64,000 nucleotides of DNA from the NCBI GenBank assembly GCA_900544175.1, contig UQUN01000011.1, positions 1 through 64,000 on the forward strand, in the 5' to 3' direction. Each line of letters opens with the position of its first letter. Position 1 is the first letter of the stretch. The translations under genes were made by a program, and so were the position numbers. The notes below the pieces were generated by a model that was not told where the DNA came from, did no database searches, and saw nothing but the letters and a program-made list of their open reading frames with translations. This DNA is from an uncultured Alistipes sp. GTDB taxonomy: Bacteria; Bacteroidota; Bacteroidia; Bacteroidales; UBA932. Below, one piece after another: positions 50,984 to 60,707 of the stretch.

Positions 50984-52675
50984 CTAATTGACCTCCACCA
51001 AAGCTTCGGACACATTAATGACAAAATCTCCTACCCGTTCGCACTCAGATATAAGATCCATATAGTAGACACCCCGCAGATAACCGCTCTCCTCCGCCTC
51101 TATGTGACGCAGATGCTCCTCTTTCAAGTTGTCACGGTACTCATTGATATCATGCTCCGCATCCTGGGCGTTGGATATGTTTATCATGTACTGGAAACCT
51201 TGCTTGAGATTAGATGTCATAACATCCAGAGCCACATCCACAAGGTCGAGCATATGGTTCAGTTTCTTGACTGTCACCTCATCGAACCTCTGACCATGCA
51301 TGTTCTTGCGTTGCAGGATACGGCCTATATTGAAACCTGAGTCCCCGATGCTCTCAAGCTCGCTTATTATCTTGAACATCGCCTGCATCTTGCCGGTACC
51401 CTCCTGACTCAATTCGCCTTCTCCGATGCTGCTCAGATACTTCGCTATTTCAAACTCCACGCGGTCCGTTATCTGCTCATAGTGTTCAAGTTTCTTAAAG
51501 AGATAGTCAAAGCGGCTCTCGTCATCTGCTTCGTTGACAGCCTCTCTCGCATACACATACTGCTTTTTCACTATCTCCGAGAAGTGCACAACCTCCTGCT
51601 CGGCCTGCTCCAGAGACAGCTCCGAAGTACTCATCATACCGCCCTGGATGTATCTCAGGCGGAACACCTCCTCCTCGTCCTTATGGCCCTTTATCAGACA
51701 AGTCACCAGCTTTACTATCTGAGGCGTAAACCACACGAGTATACATGTGTTCGTGATGTTGAACAAGGTATGTACAGTAGATATCGCATACAACAAGGAG
51801 GCAGACGACGTGAACGGATCCTCACCTCCGAGACCGACCACAATCTTGGAGACAAGCCAAAGGAACGGCTTGTACAGAGCCAGCACCCATATTACTCCGA
51901 ACACATTGAAGACAGTATGTGCCAGTGCGGCTCTTTTGGCCGAGACATTACCAACGGAAGCGGCTATGTTGGCTGTTATCGTTGTACCTATATTTTCTCC
52001 CAGAACCATGGCCGCAGCTATCTCGAACGGTATCCAGCCCTGGCTGGCCATGACAAGAGTCAGGGCCACGGTCGCACTGGAGGACTGCAGCACGATGGTC
52101 ATCACAGTTCCCACCAGGACAAAGATCAGTATGGAGAGGAAACCCCAGTCCGTCCATCTCCGGATGAATGCTATGGCTTCAGGGTTGGCACTCAGATCAG
52201 GTACCGAGTCCTTCAGGAAACTGAGTCCCAGGAACAGCATGGCAAAACCAATGATCATCTCGCCTATGTTCTTGCGTCTCTGCGACTTGAACATCATGAA
52301 AGCGAAACCTAAACCTATAAGGGGGATAGAAAGAGCCGAAATATCGGCCGTAAAGCCGAGAAGGGATATAAGCCATGAAGTTACCGTAGTCCCTATATTG
52401 GCACCCATGATCACGCCTACAGCCTGGGTCAGGCTTAGAAGACCGGCATTCACAAAACTCACTACCATGACAGTAGTGGCACTGGATGATTGGATTACAG
52501 CTGTAATGAGCGTTCCTGTAAGGATTCTGGTAAACGAGTTGGCCGTCATCGCGGACAATATGGAACGGAGCCTGCTGCCAGCCACTTTCTGAAGGCCCTC
52601 GCTCATGAGAGTCATTCCGTACAGGAACATTCCCAAAGCCCCGAGAAGAGTCAGAATCTGAAATATCGTACTCAT
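50984..52675 (-). CDS. Na+/phosphate cotransporter family protein (NptA-like with PhoU tail)
   Basis: 563 aa. The first half has two inverted repeats of the Na/Pi_cotrans family, each with the QSSSATTV motif (VIQSSSATTVMVVSFVN and VLQSSSATVALTLVM). The second half is a PhoU-like helical domain from about residue 340 (SLEQAEQEVVHFSEIVKK and ISELESIGDSGFNIGRIL). It imports phosphate coupled to sodium. It is transcribed divergently from the large HExxH gene through a shared promoter region. Confidence 0.94.
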   Translation of the reverse strand: MSTIFQILTLLGALGMFLYGMTLMSEGLQKVAGSRLRSILSAMTANSFTRILTGTLITAVIQSSSATTVMVVSFVNAGLLSLTQAVGVIMGANIGTTVTSWLISLLGFTADISALSIPLIGLGFAFMMFKSQRRKNIGEMIIGFAMLFLGLSFLKDSVPDLSANPEAIAFIRRWTDWGFLSILIFVLVGTVMTIVLQSSSATVALTLVMASQGWIPFEIAAAMVLGENIGTTITANIAASVGNVSAKRAALAHTVFNVFGVIWVLALYKPFLWLVSKIVVGLGGEDPFTSSASLLYAISTVHTLFNITNTCILVWFTPQIVKLVTCLIKGHKDEEEVFRLRYIQGGMMSTSELSLEQAEQEVVHFSEIVKKQYVYAREAVNEADDESRFDYLFKKLEHYEQITDRVEFEIAKYLSSIGEGELSQEGTGKMQAMFKIISELESIGDSGFNIGRILQRKNMHGQRFDEVTVKKLNHMLDLVDVALDVMTSNLKQGFQYMINISNAQDAEHDINEYRDNLKEEHLRHIEAEESGYLRGVYYMDLISECERVGDFVINVSEALVEVN

Positions 52676-52700
52676 TATAATTTTAAAACAGCTTATTCTG

Positions 52701-52718
52701 CAAATATAATTATCTTTG
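52701..52718. promoter_or_regulatory. Back-to-back divergent -7 promoter boxes
   Basis: CAAATATA at 52701-52708 is TATATTTG on the minus strand (Na/Pi gene), and TATCTTTG at 52711-52718 serves the plus-strand gene at 52723. They are separated by two bases, so both cannot be occupied at once; the plus ATG follows within 5 nt of its box. Confidence 0.65.
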
Positions 52719-52722
52719 CGCC

Positions 52723-55719
52723 ATGTTGAACAGGATACTTCTTATTTTATCAGCCATCCTGCTGATGTCCCTGCTGTCACAGCAAACACTCCGGGCGCAG
52801 TACTATACTGCCGGAAACGACCCCACCAGAGCACGATGGAGAACCATAAGTTCCGAACACTACAGGATAATCTATCCGGAAGAGACCGATTCAATAGCAA
52901 GAATATACCTCTATACCCTCGAGCAGGTGAGGCCAAGGGTAATGGCAAGTCTCAACATCGATCCCAGGCCCATTCCAGTCATCCTTCACCCATACACGAC
53001 CCAGAGTAACGGAGTAGTGACATGGGCTCCCAAGCGGATGGACCTTTTCACATCCCCTGACCCTTACGGTTCCAATCCCGACTCCTGGATCAGGCATCTG
53101 ACCATACACGAACTCACTCACGTGGGACAGGTAGAGCACTACACGAAAGGCATATACAATGTCTTCTACTATCTCCTCGGAGAACAGGTCACCGGCCTGG
53201 GCCTCGGACTGTTCGCTGGCGGATACGCTCTGGAGGGAGGAGCCGTCATAGCCGAGACGGAACTTACGGAAGGAGGCCGCGGACGTAACGCGGATTTTCT
53301 CAAATACTACCGGGCGATGTACCTCAACGGGGACTACCGCAACTGGGACCGCCTGTATTTCGGTTCCAACAAGTACTACACCCCAAATGAATACGTATTC
53401 GGATATCTGAATTACAGCTACAGCCGGTATCTGAGCGGTATGGCCGACTATGTCGGCAGATATTTCAGGACACCTGCCGAGAAATGGTACAGTCCTCTCG
53501 ATCTCATCGACCCGGACCGCAATGTGGACGGGATGGGGATGTCGGAATATTTCCGCATGTCGCAGGCAGCATTCACCGAGATATGGCGGACCGACTGGCT
53601 GTCCAGAGGCCGCTTTACCGCAAGTGAGGACATCAGAAAACGCAACGACAGGCTCTACGCCGAAGTCACTGACCCTGTGCGCATAGACTTCCGTCAGTCC
53701 CCCTGGTACGGCTCGGTCATAGCCGTGAAAGAAGGCATGGAGACTGCCCGCAAGCTCGTACGTATCGACAGCACGGGCAAGGAGCATTTCATCCGCTTCT
53801 TCAACCCTGTCTCCTCGCGGCTCACCTACGACGGACGGAACCGGATATACTGGAGCGAATCCATTTCCAACGACGCATCCTCACTCGAGGATTTCTCCGT
53901 AATAATGTGTCTGGACCTCCGCAACGGTAAGGTCAGGAACATAGGAGGACACAGGACCAAATATTTCAATCCGGCACCATCCTCCACAGGCGATACACTG
54001 GCGGCGGCCGAATACCCTGTAGGCGGCACCACCAGGCTGGTCCTGCTCTCAGTTCCGGACGGCAAGGTGCTGCTGACGGCCGAAGCCCCGCAAAAAGGCC
54101 AGATAAGGGAATCCGTATTCATAGGAGGCGAGATCTACTGTTCGGTGATAACTGATGAAGGCATAGGTCTGTTCAGATACTCCGCGGACAGATGGGCCAC
54201 CGTCGTAGAACCGCAGTCCAGAAGCATATCGGGATTGAAAGGGTACACAGGCAGCCTGTATTTCTCCAGCGATCTGGACGGAGTCCTCAACATCTACCGT
54301 CTCGACCCTGTTTCCTGCGGACTTACCCGCCTGACCAATTCCGAATACGGAGCGGACTACCCCTACTTCAACCCGACAGACGGCAGGCTCTACTACAGCG
54401 AATACAGTCTGGGAGGCTACAGGCCGGTAAGCCTGAGTGCAGACTCGCTGCGGCATGACTCCGTGAACTTCAGCGCCCCTTACAGGCATCCGGTAGCCGA
54501 AATGCTGTCGGCCCAGTCAGAGAAGCTGATGGAAGAAAGGGGCATACGGGACACTCTCAATCCGGGGGACTTCATGGATCCGGAGAAATACCCCTCGAAG
54601 AAATACTCCAAGTTCCTGCACGCATTCCGCATTCATTCCTGGTTTCCGGTCTACGCCAATGTGGACCGCATCCGCTCCTTCAATTTCGAGAACTTCACCC
54701 AGGCGGCATCCCTCGGTGCGACCATACTGTCCCAGAACTCACTGGGGGACATCGTATCCAGCATAGGCTACGGATATGTCAGGGACGCATCGACAGACAA
54801 ATGGTTCCACTCCGGCCACGTATCTGTGGACGCCAGAATCATAGGCAACCTGTCAGCCGAACTGCGCTTCGATGTCAACGACAGGAACACCAGGACCTAC
54901 ATGTTCGACCTGACTATGGGCCGGCAGGTATCAATGGAAAATCTTCACGACCCGCTGCTGTCCGCCAGCGCGATGCTCTACTGGCAGACGGATTTCAACA
55001 GCAGGGGCTGGTACAGGAGCCTCACCCCATTCGTGTCCTGGAATTTCGCCAATGACAGGTATTACGCCTACTCCTACAATATCCTTCAGGGAGACATGAA
55101 CCCTATGGATGGGAAACAGTACATGCGGAACCAACTGCAGTACGGCATCTCCTACGGACAGGTAATACCCACGGCCACCTCCCAGATCTATCCGCGCTGG
55201 GGCTTCGGAATCACAGCCAGGGGAGTATCCTCCCTCGGAGCCGGCATTTACTTCGGGCACCTGGCATACATGAACGGATATGTATATTTCCCCGGCATCA
55301 CACGGCAGCAGGGACTGAAGATAGGATTCTCCTTCCAGAAACAGTTCTCGGACGGAAAACTGCTGTACACGTCCATAGCCCAGCTGCCCCGCGGCTATGA
55401 CGGCTACAGTTTCGCGGATACGTATCTCAACATCACAGCCGACTACGCCATCCCCATATACCTGGGAGACTTCCGCATAGGCCCGGTATTCTATTTCAAG
55501 AGACTCCAGTTCATTCCATTCTTCGACTATGCCCTGGAGGCAGGAGCCGGAACAGGCATAAGCGGAACTTACTGTTCCTACGGAGCCGACCTGATGGTGG
55601 ACTTCCATTTCATCCGGCTCGGATTTCCGCTGAGCATGGGTGTCCGCTACTCACGTACAGCCGCACCGGCCAACGGTACGCAGAACCACTTCAGCATGCT
55701 GTTCAATATATCGTTCTGA
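52723..55719 (+). CDS. Large exported HExxH metallopeptidase-like protein with beta-propeller and barrel regions
   Basis: 998 aa with a signal peptide (LLILSAILLMSLLSQQTLRAQ). HELTHVGQ near residues 129-136 is the zinc-binding motif of peptidase MA/M1-like proteins, with PDSWIRHLTI before it and a possible third ligand in ALEGGAVIAE near 175. Residues about 330-620 look like WD/TolB-type propeller repeats (YFSSDLDGVLNIYRLD and TDGRLYYSEYSLGGYRP). From about 650 alternating strands run to a C-terminal LFNISF, suggesting a beta-barrel anchored in the outer membrane. Whether the propeller binds a substrate or partner is unknown. It starts within 5 nt of its promoter box. Confidence 0.78.
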   Translation: MLNRILLILSAILLMSLLSQQTLRAQYYTAGNDPTRARWRTISSEHYRIIYPEETDSIARIYLYTLEQVRPRVMASLNIDPRPIPVILHPYTTQSNGVVTWAPKRMDLFTSPDPYGSNPDSWIRHLTIHELTHVGQVEHYTKGIYNVFYYLLGEQVTGLGLGLFAGGYALEGGAVIAETELTEGGRGRNADFLKYYRAMYLNGDYRNWDRLYFGSNKYYTPNEYVFGYLNYSYSRYLSGMADYVGRYFRTPAEKWYSPLDLIDPDRNVDGMGMSEYFRMSQAAFTEIWRTDWLSRGRFTASEDIRKRNDRLYAEVTDPVRIDFRQSPWYGSVIAVKEGMETARKLVRIDSTGKEHFIRFFNPVSSRLTYDGRNRIYWSESISNDASSLEDFSVIMCLDLRNGKVRNIGGHRTKYFNPAPSSTGDTLAAAEYPVGGTTRLVLLSVPDGKVLLTAEAPQKGQIRESVFIGGEIYCSVITDEGIGLFRYSADRWATVVEPQSRSISGLKGYTGSLYFSSDLDGVLNIYRLDPVSCGLTRLTNSEYGADYPYFNPTDGRLYYSEYSLGGYRPVSLSADSLRHDSVNFSAPYRHPVAEMLSAQSEKLMEERGIRDTLNPGDFMDPEKYPSKKYSKFLHAFRIHSWFPVYANVDRIRSFNFENFTQAASLGATILSQNSLGDIVSSIGYGYVRDASTDKWFHSGHVSVDARIIGNLSAELRFDVNDRNTRTYMFDLTMGRQVSMENLHDPLLSASAMLYWQTDFNSRGWYRSLTPFVSWNFANDRYYAYSYNILQGDMNPMDGKQYMRNQLQYGISYGQVIPTATSQIYPRWGFGITARGVSSLGAGIYFGHLAYMNGYVYFPGITRQQGLKIGFSFQKQFSDGKLLYTSIAQLPRGYDGYSFADTYLNITADYAIPIYLGDFRIGPVFYFKRLQFIPFFDYALEAGAGTGISGTYCSYGADLMVDFHFIRLGFPLSMGVRYSRTAAPANGTQNHFSMLFNISF

Positions 55720-55742
55720 CGGCGACACCATCGGTCCGGCAT

Positions 55743-57578
55743 CTAAGACTTATCCATAGCGAACCAGTCAAACAGAGCATCCGCGCTGCGCTTGCCTATG
55801 ACATTGACTATTTCACGATAAGGAGCTTTCTTGATTCTGGATATTGTCCTGTATCTGGTCACGAGTTTCTCCCTGCTTACCGCCCCCACCCCGGGAATAT
55901 TGTCAAGTTCCGAGACAAGTGCGGAGGCACTGCGGCGGTTGCGGTGATGGGCAATGCCGAAACGGTGAGCCTCATCCCGTATGTGCATTATGACTTTCAA
56001 TGATGTCGAGTTACGGTCTATGAAATGCGGATATGGATCTCCAGGTACTATAATCTCCTCCATCCGCTTGGCAAGGCCGATGAGCTTCAGCCTGCCTATG
56101 AGCCCAAGTTCGTCAAGTGCCTCATATGCCGCATTGACCTGCCCCCGGCCTCCATCGATTACCACCAGCTGCGGCAGTCCCTGCCCCTCCGCCAGAAGAC
56201 GGGAATAACGGCGGTTCACCACCTCCTTCATTGACGCAAAGTCATTTGCCCCTACAACCGTCTTGATGTTGAAATGTCTGTACTCTTTCCTCGAAGGTGC
56301 CCCGTCACGGAAAACGACACATGAAGCGACAGGATTAGTCCCCTGGATATTGGAGTTGTCGAAACACTCTATGTGCACGGGAGGCACATCCATCCCCAGA
56401 TCCTTACGCAGATTCTCCACTATACGGGCCGAATGCTCTTCCGGATTGACGAACTCCTCATGCTTCAGTCGCTCGAACTTGATAGCAGCTGCATTTTTGC
56501 GTCCCAGTTCCAGCAATGCGAGACGGTCTCCCTTGTCGGGTACGGTAAAAGCGACTCCCGGCAACGCTTCGGGCATGTCCGGCAGAAACGGAACCACAAT
56601 CTCACAAGGACGCTCCCCTGCGCTCTCGCCATACTCTTCAAGCTTTTCATAAATGCCGGATATGAACGAGCCGAGCACCTCCGTCTCATCCTCCTCTATG
56701 CGCATCTTGATTTCCAGATTCATCGACTGGATGATACCACCCTCATGCACACGGAGAAAACTCCCGAAAGCATCCTGACCTTCAAATATTACATAGAACA
56801 CATCCACATTCATTCCTTTTGAATTCACAATCAGTGATTTTGCATAATGTTTCTCCAGCAGTTCCATTTTCTCCTTCCACTGCTGGGCCTCCTCAAAGGC
56901 CAGCCTCGCGGCACTGTCCTTCATCCTCCTCTCGAAATCTTTGATAAGCGAATGTGAATTACCCTTAAGTATCTGCACTATAGCATCTATCTGTGTCCCA
57001 TACTCCTCCGCCGATATCTTCCCGACACAAGGCGCGGCACACTTGCAGAGATGATAATTGAGACACACCTTGTATTTTCCTTTCGATATCCCTTCATCCG
57101 TCAGGGGCTGGTTGCAGGTCCTCAGCTTATAGAGAGAAGTAATAAGAGACAGCAGGTCATGGGCATGCATGGCAGAACTGTACGGGCCGAAATACTTTGA
57201 TCCGTCCCTGACGAACCTTCTCGTAACCACCACACGGGGAAATCTCTCATTTTTCAGGCAAATCCACGGATATGTCTTGCCGTCCTTAAGGAGGATGTTG
57301 TAACGGGGCTGATACTGCTTTATAAGATTGTTCTCCAGCAGGAATGCATCAGCCTCCGAACCGACTACCGTATGGTGAATATCCGCAATCTTAGATACCA
57401 TGACCTGCGTCTTCCGGTTCAGGCCATTAGGACGGAAATACTGGGACACCCTATTTTTCAAGTCTTTTGCCTTGCCTACATATATCACGGTACCCGCACT
57501 GTCCATAAAACGGTACACTCCGGGACTGTGTGGAAGCAGTTTCAAAATAATATCTATATTTGCAGGATGTTTTGACAT
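55743..57578 (-). CDS. uvrC: Excinuclease ABC subunit C
   Basis: Makes both incisions around DNA lesions in nucleotide excision repair. 611 aa: GIY-YIG nuclease (GVYRFMDSAGTVIYVGKAKDLKNRV), UVR motif near 205-245 (FEEAQQWKEKMELLEKHY), the RNase H-like C-terminal nuclease (HIECFDNSNIQGTNPVASCVVF) and helix-hairpin-helix units (IPGVGAVSREKL). Complete and of normal length. Divergent from the acyltransferase gene that starts at 57581. Confidence 0.98.
   Translation of the reverse strand: MSKHPANIDIILKLLPHSPGVYRFMDSAGTVIYVGKAKDLKNRVSQYFRPNGLNRKTQVMVSKIADIHHTVVGSEADAFLLENNLIKQYQPRYNILLKDGKTYPWICLKNERFPRVVVTRRFVRDGSKYFGPYSSAMHAHDLLSLITSLYKLRTCNQPLTDEGISKGKYKVCLNYHLCKCAAPCVGKISAEEYGTQIDAIVQILKGNSHSLIKDFERRMKDSAARLAFEEAQQWKEKMELLEKHYAKSLIVNSKGMNVDVFYVIFEGQDAFGSFLRVHEGGIIQSMNLEIKMRIEEDETEVLGSFISGIYEKLEEYGESAGERPCEIVVPFLPDMPEALPGVAFTVPDKGDRLALLELGRKNAAAIKFERLKHEEFVNPEEHSARIVENLRKDLGMDVPPVHIECFDNSNIQGTNPVASCVVFRDGAPSRKEYRHFNIKTVVGANDFASMKEVVNRRYSRLLAEGQGLPQLVVIDGGRGQVNAAYEALDELGLIGRLKLIGLAKRMEEIIVPGDPYPHFIDRNSTSLKVIMHIRDEAHRFGIAHHRNRRSASALVSELDNIPGVGAVSREKLVTRYRTISRIKKAPYREIVNVIGKRSADALFDWFAMDKS
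57555..57562 (+). promoter_or_regulatory. -7 promoter box inside the uvrC start
   Basis: TATATTTG on the plus strand lies 19 nt before the acyltransferase ATG (57581), within the first codons of uvrC on the opposite strand. The promoter and the uvrC coding start therefore overlap. Confidence 0.55.
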
Positions 57579-57580
57579 CT

Positions 57581-59377
57581 ATGAAAATCTCTAAAACCGA
57601 TACAAAATTAATCAATAAATCGGATATCCGGAAAGCGGTCGGTCTCAAAGGACCGCTCGGCTCCATCGTGGCCTCATGCGCGATGTCGCTGATGGGACTC
57701 AACCGTATAAACCGGCTATATCCCCAGTTCGGGGCATACAAGGGACGCGAGTTCACGAAGGCAGCCATGAAGACATTCCGGATCACTACCGACATCCTTC
57801 CTGAGGAACTGGACTACATACCTAAGGAAGGACCGTTCATTGTGGTATCCAACCATCCGTTCGGCGGCTGGGACGGTATCGTGATGTACAACACATTTGC
57901 CGCAGTAAGACCTGACTTCAAGATACTGGCCAATTTCATACTGGCGCATATTCCCAACTTACGGGACAGCTTCCTGTCCGTCAATCCTTTTTCAGGAAAC
58001 AAAGAGCTGCATGGAAGCATAGCCGGCCTGAAGGCCGCAATGGAGACACTGCAGAAAGGAGGATGCGTGGGCATATTTCCTGCCGGCGAGGTATCCACGT
58101 ACTATTCCGGGCACAGATACACAGCCGACAAAGAATGGAGCCAGAAAGTAATGAAACTGATACGCAACTGCGCCGTTCCTGTAATCCCGGTATATTTCGA
58201 CGGCACCAACTCCCGCAGATTCCATTTCGTAGGGAAAATCCATCCTGTACTCAGAACGCTCAACCTCCCGAATGAACTTATCCGCAGAAGCGGTAAAAAA
58301 GTCACAATGCGTATAGGCAAGCCGATACCGGCAGGTGAAGCAGGCCGGTACGGGAATCCCAAAGAACTCGGAGACATGTTGAGAAACAGGGTCTATGCCA
58401 TGGAAGCCAACGTATGCTGGACGGACAAGCATATGCACGACACTCCACAGCAGCCCATGATACCTGCCTCGGACCCGAAGGAACTGGCACGCAAGATGAG
58501 TGCTCTCACCCCACTGTTCGAGGCAAGCAGATACAGCTGTTACCTTGCCGATACCGAATCCATACCGGCAATGATGCGCGAGATAGGACGCAGAAGAGAG
58601 GAATCTTTCCGCCAAGTAGGAGAAGGCACCGGGTCCGCCATAGACACAGACCAGTTCGACAAATATTACAAGCATCTGATTCTATGGGACAGAGAACAAA
58701 AGCAGCTGGCCGGGGCATACAGACTCGGCATAGGCAGGGAAATCTACGACAAATATGGTGTCAACGGGTTCTACACACATACTCTCTTCAAATATTCAGA
58801 CAAGTTCACCGCACTGCTTCCGGAAAGCATAGAGCTGGGCCGATCTTTCCTCTCTGTCGAGTATAAAAAGGAAGCATTACCTTTAATGCTATTGATCAAA
58901 GGACTGTTCTATACCGTAATTAAATATCCATACTGCAAGTATCTATTTGGACCAGCAAGCATAACAAGCTGGCTTCCTCCTTTTTACAGAAGCATTATTG
59001 TATTAGGACTTTCGAAAGTGGCCGTAAAACAAGAACACTGCGGCCTGGTGACTCCAAGGACACCGTTCAAGTACGAATTTCTCAGGACCGACCCGGAACT
59101 ATTGCTGCAAGGCAAGACCGAGAGCATAGATACATTGGACAAGTTCATACAGAAACTTAGCGACAACCACTTCAGGATACCGACCCTCATCAAGAAATAT
59201 GTCCGTCTTAATGCCGAGATACTCGCGTTCAATGTGGACAAGGAGTTCAACTGGTGTACTGACGGTATGATATTCCTCGATATGGCCTCCGTGCCGCGTT
59301 CAGAGATAGAGATGCTTACAAAGGGCAGTGAGGACAGGGACAACCTTATACAGCAGTTCTACGGTACCGGATCATAA
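57581..59377 (+). CDS. Fused O-acyltransferase/GNAT lipid synthase (OlsF/Gls-like)
   Basis: 598 aa. The N-terminal half is an acyltransferase with SNHPFGGWDG (catalytic His and Asp) and FPAGEVSTYY; the C-terminal half, from about residue 300, is an acyl-ACP-using GNAT of the OlsB type (SRYSCYLADTESIPAMMR, then FTALLPESIELGRSFLSVEYKKE). The pair resembles OlsF of Flavobacteriia and the GlsB/GlsA set of Bacteroides, which make N-acyl, O-acyl aminolipids (ornithine or glycine lipids). A single fused protein is unusual in Bacteroidales, where the two are usually separate. The start at 57581 (MKISKTD) follows its promoter. Confidence 0.85.
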   Translation: MKISKTDTKLINKSDIRKAVGLKGPLGSIVASCAMSLMGLNRINRLYPQFGAYKGREFTKAAMKTFRITTDILPEELDYIPKEGPFIVVSNHPFGGWDGIVMYNTFAAVRPDFKILANFILAHIPNLRDSFLSVNPFSGNKELHGSIAGLKAAMETLQKGGCVGIFPAGEVSTYYSGHRYTADKEWSQKVMKLIRNCAVPVIPVYFDGTNSRRFHFVGKIHPVLRTLNLPNELIRRSGKKVTMRIGKPIPAGEAGRYGNPKELGDMLRNRVYAMEANVCWTDKHMHDTPQQPMIPASDPKELARKMSALTPLFEASRYSCYLADTESIPAMMREIGRRREESFRQVGEGTGSAIDTDQFDKYYKHLILWDREQKQLAGAYRLGIGREIYDKYGVNGFYTHTLFKYSDKFTALLPESIELGRSFLSVEYKKEALPLMLLIKGLFYTVIKYPYCKYLFGPASITSWLPPFYRSIIVLGLSKVAVKQEHCGLVTPRTPFKYEFLRTDPELLLQGKTESIDTLDKFIQKLSDNHFRIPTLIKKYVRLNAEILAFNVDKEFNWCTDGMIFLDMASVPRSEIEMLTKGSEDRDNLIQQFYGTGS

Positions 59378-59649
59378 CCGCTTCCGCCCCATGGATGGCA
59401 TCTGAGTATACGGCGTACTGCCAGATAAAGTCCTTTTACCGGTCCATGCCTGCGCAGAGCTTCCAGGGCATACGCCGAACACGTTGGAGTGAACCTGCAT
59501 GAGGCAGGCTTGTACGGGGATATGCACACCTGATAGAATCTTATCAGAAACACGAACGGCAATATCAGCACCTTACGCAGGAGCACACAGAATCTTGTCC
59601 AGCGCCTGCCCGAGACATTCGACGATTTTTCCATACTCGAGAACTTCAT
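59359..59649 (-). CDS. yidD: Membrane protein insertion efficiency factor YidD
   Basis: A small amphipathic protein, 96 aa as written, aiding YidC-dependent insertion. The family signature is clear: FYQVCISPYKPASCRFTPTCSAYALEAL, then HPWGGSGYDPVP. Internal start codons, such as an ATG at residue 6 or a GTG near 59585, would shorten the 77-nt overlap with rnpA upstream. Its end overlaps the convergent acyltransferase gene by 19 nt. Confidence 0.93.
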   Translation of the reverse strand: MKFSSMEKSSNVSGRRWTRFCVLLRKVLILPFVFLIRFYQVCISPYKPASCRFTPTCSAYALEALRRHGPVKGLYLAVRRILRCHPWGGSGYDPVP

Positions 59650-59893
59650 TTGCCACGTACACCATCAGTATATCCTTTTTCCTGAGTTCAGGGCTGCCGG
59701 CCGCGAGATGACGGACAGCCTCCCTCGTCCTTCTTCTTACAAGGTTCCGTCTGACAGCACGCCTGAATATCTTCTTGGGAACGGATATTATCAGCTGTGC
59801 TTCACCTTCTCCATCGTGGTCAAGGACATAGAACCGATAGGGATATATGAACTGCCTGCTTCCGAAAGCATGTATTCTCTCTGCAGCAGTCAT
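59573..59893 (-). CDS. rnpA: Ribonuclease P protein component
   Basis: Partner of the RNase P RNA, encoded in this window at 37203-37550. About 106 aa from the ATG at 59893 (MTAAERIHAFGSRQF). The RNR motif RRNLVRRRTREAVR near residue 60 is the RNA-binding signature, and the FVYPYRF-type start is present as FIYPYRFYVL. A longer frame to 59965 would overlap the lipoprotein gene and is rejected. Co-encoded with yidD, as is usual, but here rpmH is not adjacent. Confidence 0.93.
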   Translation of the reverse strand: MTAAERIHAFGSRQFIYPYRFYVLDHDGEGEAQLIISVPKKIFRRAVRRNLVRRRTREAVRHLAAGSPELRKKDILMVYVANEVLEYGKIVECLGQALDKILCAPA

Positions 59894-59894
59894 G

Positions 59895-60707
59895 TCAGTT
59901 GGATGAAATATAAGACAGGCCGTACACATCGCCTGATGACTCCAGGAACATACGTCCGTCGACACCGGACAGCGAGTCTATGGAGAAACACTTTACATCC
60001 CATTTGCCTGCCGTACCCAGTATATCGTTATCATACATGGTAAGAGCTACGAAGTCCGAATACAGGTTGTAGTAATCCGCCGAGTCCGCAGCTGTGGATC
60101 CCATAGGACTCCAACTGTTCTCTCCGGTACGTCTGAATACCGTAAGGACACCGTCCTCACCGAACTGAACCCTGCAGTCCGAGAATGAAGTACCGTTCAT
60201 GGTATTGAACTGCCATACTCCCAGGATAGTATCCGCCTGAGCATAGGTCAGAGGAATCTTGCGCATGGTCATGGTCGAATACTGCGTAGAAGTAATATCC
60301 TGCCCTGCGAGCATGTACTGTTCCAGTCCAAGCGTCATCAGAGAGTCCTCAGAATGCACATAGGAATAGTCCTGGAAAGTCTCGACCGATGACACATGAC
60401 CGAAAAGGCCCTCATAAGTCCCGCTGATGGAAAGGTCACAGCAGTATGTCTCATAGCGGAGAGTATTCTCTCCCCACTGGAAGTTGGAACCGCTCATGGA
60501 CAGCACACCAGCGTACACCACTGTTCCGGATGCCGAGAACGTCATCACTGTATAGTCTCTTTCATCCTGAAGGACTCCGTCATAAGTATCGACAATCCAC
60601 GTAGCCTTTATGTTCTCACGGTTATACGCCGGACTCTCGCTGCTGCAGGAACAGAGAAAACCAGCCGATACGGCCGCAGCTGACATTATGAGAAATCTCC
60701 TTGTCAT
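59895..60707 (-). CDS. Lipocalin-like lipoprotein of unknown function
   Basis: 270 aa with a lipoprotein signal peptide (IMSAAAVSAGFLCSC, lipobox region LCSC near residue 18-21). Two similar segments, IKATWIVDTYDG (near 33) and TILGVWQFNTMNGTSF (near 160), each look like the first strand and 3-10 helix of a lipocalin-type domain, so a double lipocalin-like barrel is possible. It overlaps hemD's stop by 4 nt and precedes rnpA by 1 nt. Function unknown. Confidence 0.75.
   Translation of the reverse strand: MTRRFLIMSAAAVSAGFLCSCSSESPAYNRENIKATWIVDTYDGVLQDERDYTVMTFSASGTVVYAGVLSMSGSNFQWGENTLRYETYCCDLSISGTYEGLFGHVSSVETFQDYSYVHSEDSLMTLGLEQYMLAGQDITSTQYSTMTMRKIPLTYAQADTILGVWQFNTMNGTSFSDCRVQFGEDGVLTVFRRTGENSWSPMGSTAADSADYYNLYSDFVALTMYDNDILGTAGKWDVKCFSIDSLSGVDGRMFLESSGDVYGLSYISSN

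Noticed and set aside
53448..55608. Long open frames opposite the HExxH protein gene
   Set aside because: No signal, domains or promoter; frame bias from the real gene.
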